Shown in pieces: positions 63,523 to 64,000 of a stretch of DNA of 64,000 nucleotides. The notes under the pieces were generated by a model. That model was not told where the DNA came from. It saw only the letters and a list, made by a program, of their open reading frames with translations, and did not search any database. Position 1 is the first letter of the stretch. Every line of letters starts with the position of its first letter. A program made the translations under genes and the position numbers. Where the stretch lies: positions 4,177,032-4,241,031 of the forward strand of contig CM035359.1 of NCBI GenBank assembly GCA_020137815.1, in the 5' to 3' direction. The DNA is from Hormiphora californensis (taxonomy: Eukaryota > Ctenophora > Tentaculata > Cydippida > Pleurobrachiidae).

Positions 63523-64000
63523 GTGACGTCATGTGTTCAATCAGAAAGGGAGTGTTTATATAATTTGGTTTGGGGGAATGGATTGAGGAAGAAGGTAAGG
63601 AAGAAGGAGAGGGAGAAGGAGAGGAGAGGAGAAGGGGGAGAGAGGGAGCGATAGAGGGAAGATATAACGGAGCTGAGGTCTTTTTACCAGCCCTTCCTCG
63701 AGAAAGGGCCCGACCCAAAGGGAAAGGGGGGGGGGGGCGAGAGGGCGAGAGAGGGGGGGGTGGGAAAAAATGGGATGAAGGGAATAGTTATTGAATACAT
63801 TTTGGGAAAGTACCTGAGGAGAGAGAGAGAGGATAGGAAAAGAACCGATAAAAAAAATGAAAGGGGGGGATGAAGGGAAGAAAGAGGAGGGGGAAGAGAA
63901 AGAGACAATAGAAAGTTTAAAACCCCCGGAAAGAAGGGCGGGCTGGGGAAAGGGAAAGAACGGAAAACTGGTTTAGAAAATGGATTAAATTTTGGAAAAT
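63523..64000. other. Purine-rich DNA to window end
   Basis: GGAGAAGG-type purine-rich sequence with G runs. No supported feature; a gene entering from the right cannot be excluded. Confidence 0.4.

Overview
The window is nuclear DNA from a multicellular animal. Split genes with GT-AG introns and tight phase matches, metazoan families (rhodopsin-type GPCR, pentraxin fold, CCDC25, RhoGAP, C-type lectin, ANKLE1-type nuclease), non-LTR retrotransposons and many microsatellites all point that way. Two complete-looking genes lie inside introns of a third on the opposite strand. The lineage cannot be fixed from sequence alone. A marine invertebrate, possibly an early-branching one, would fit, since nested intronic genes are reported to be common in ctenophores; this is only a suggestion. 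All exon models were built by hand from splice sites and reading phase. No RNA data were available.

Layout. 1-8 kb: a single-exon GPCR (minus) among small mobile elements. 8-12.7 kb: a pentraxin/LamG-like gene (plus, 5' end not found). 14.4-15.9 kb: a complete four-exon CCDC25 (minus). 16.6-56.9 kb: one large minus-strand gene of about 23 phase-compatible exons. It encodes a RhoGAP domain of the ARHGAP11A type followed by a long basic, repeat-rich tail. One of its introns holds a plus-strand C-type lectin gene (33.5-36.5 kb). Another holds a plus-strand six-cysteine single-pass membrane protein gene (49.8-53.4 kb). 58.1-59.7 kb: the GIY-YIG nuclease end of an ANKLE1/LEM-3-like gene (minus). 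60-64 kb is mostly GA/CT microsatellite with one weak exon candidate.

Mobile DNA fills the introns. A nearly full-length REL-endonuclease (R4/Dong-like) LINE and an internally deleted derivative lie head to tail, separated by (GA)n (23.2-30.6 kb). A CR1/Jockey-like LINE with ORF1 and ORF2 sits inside a 22-bp minisatellite whose unit is the end of a RhoGAP exon plus its splice donor (39.0-44.6 kb). Three copies of a Helentron-like non-autonomous element, a tandem pair of Helitron-like ends, several TIR elements and three families of very small (37-94 bp) elements are also present. Many have visible target-site duplications. Several minisatellites begin within a few tens of bases of a splice site.

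Four single-base frame breaks, each next to a short homopolymer, interrupt otherwise intact reading frames (two LINEs and the RhoGAP gene). They may be assembly errors rather than real mutations.
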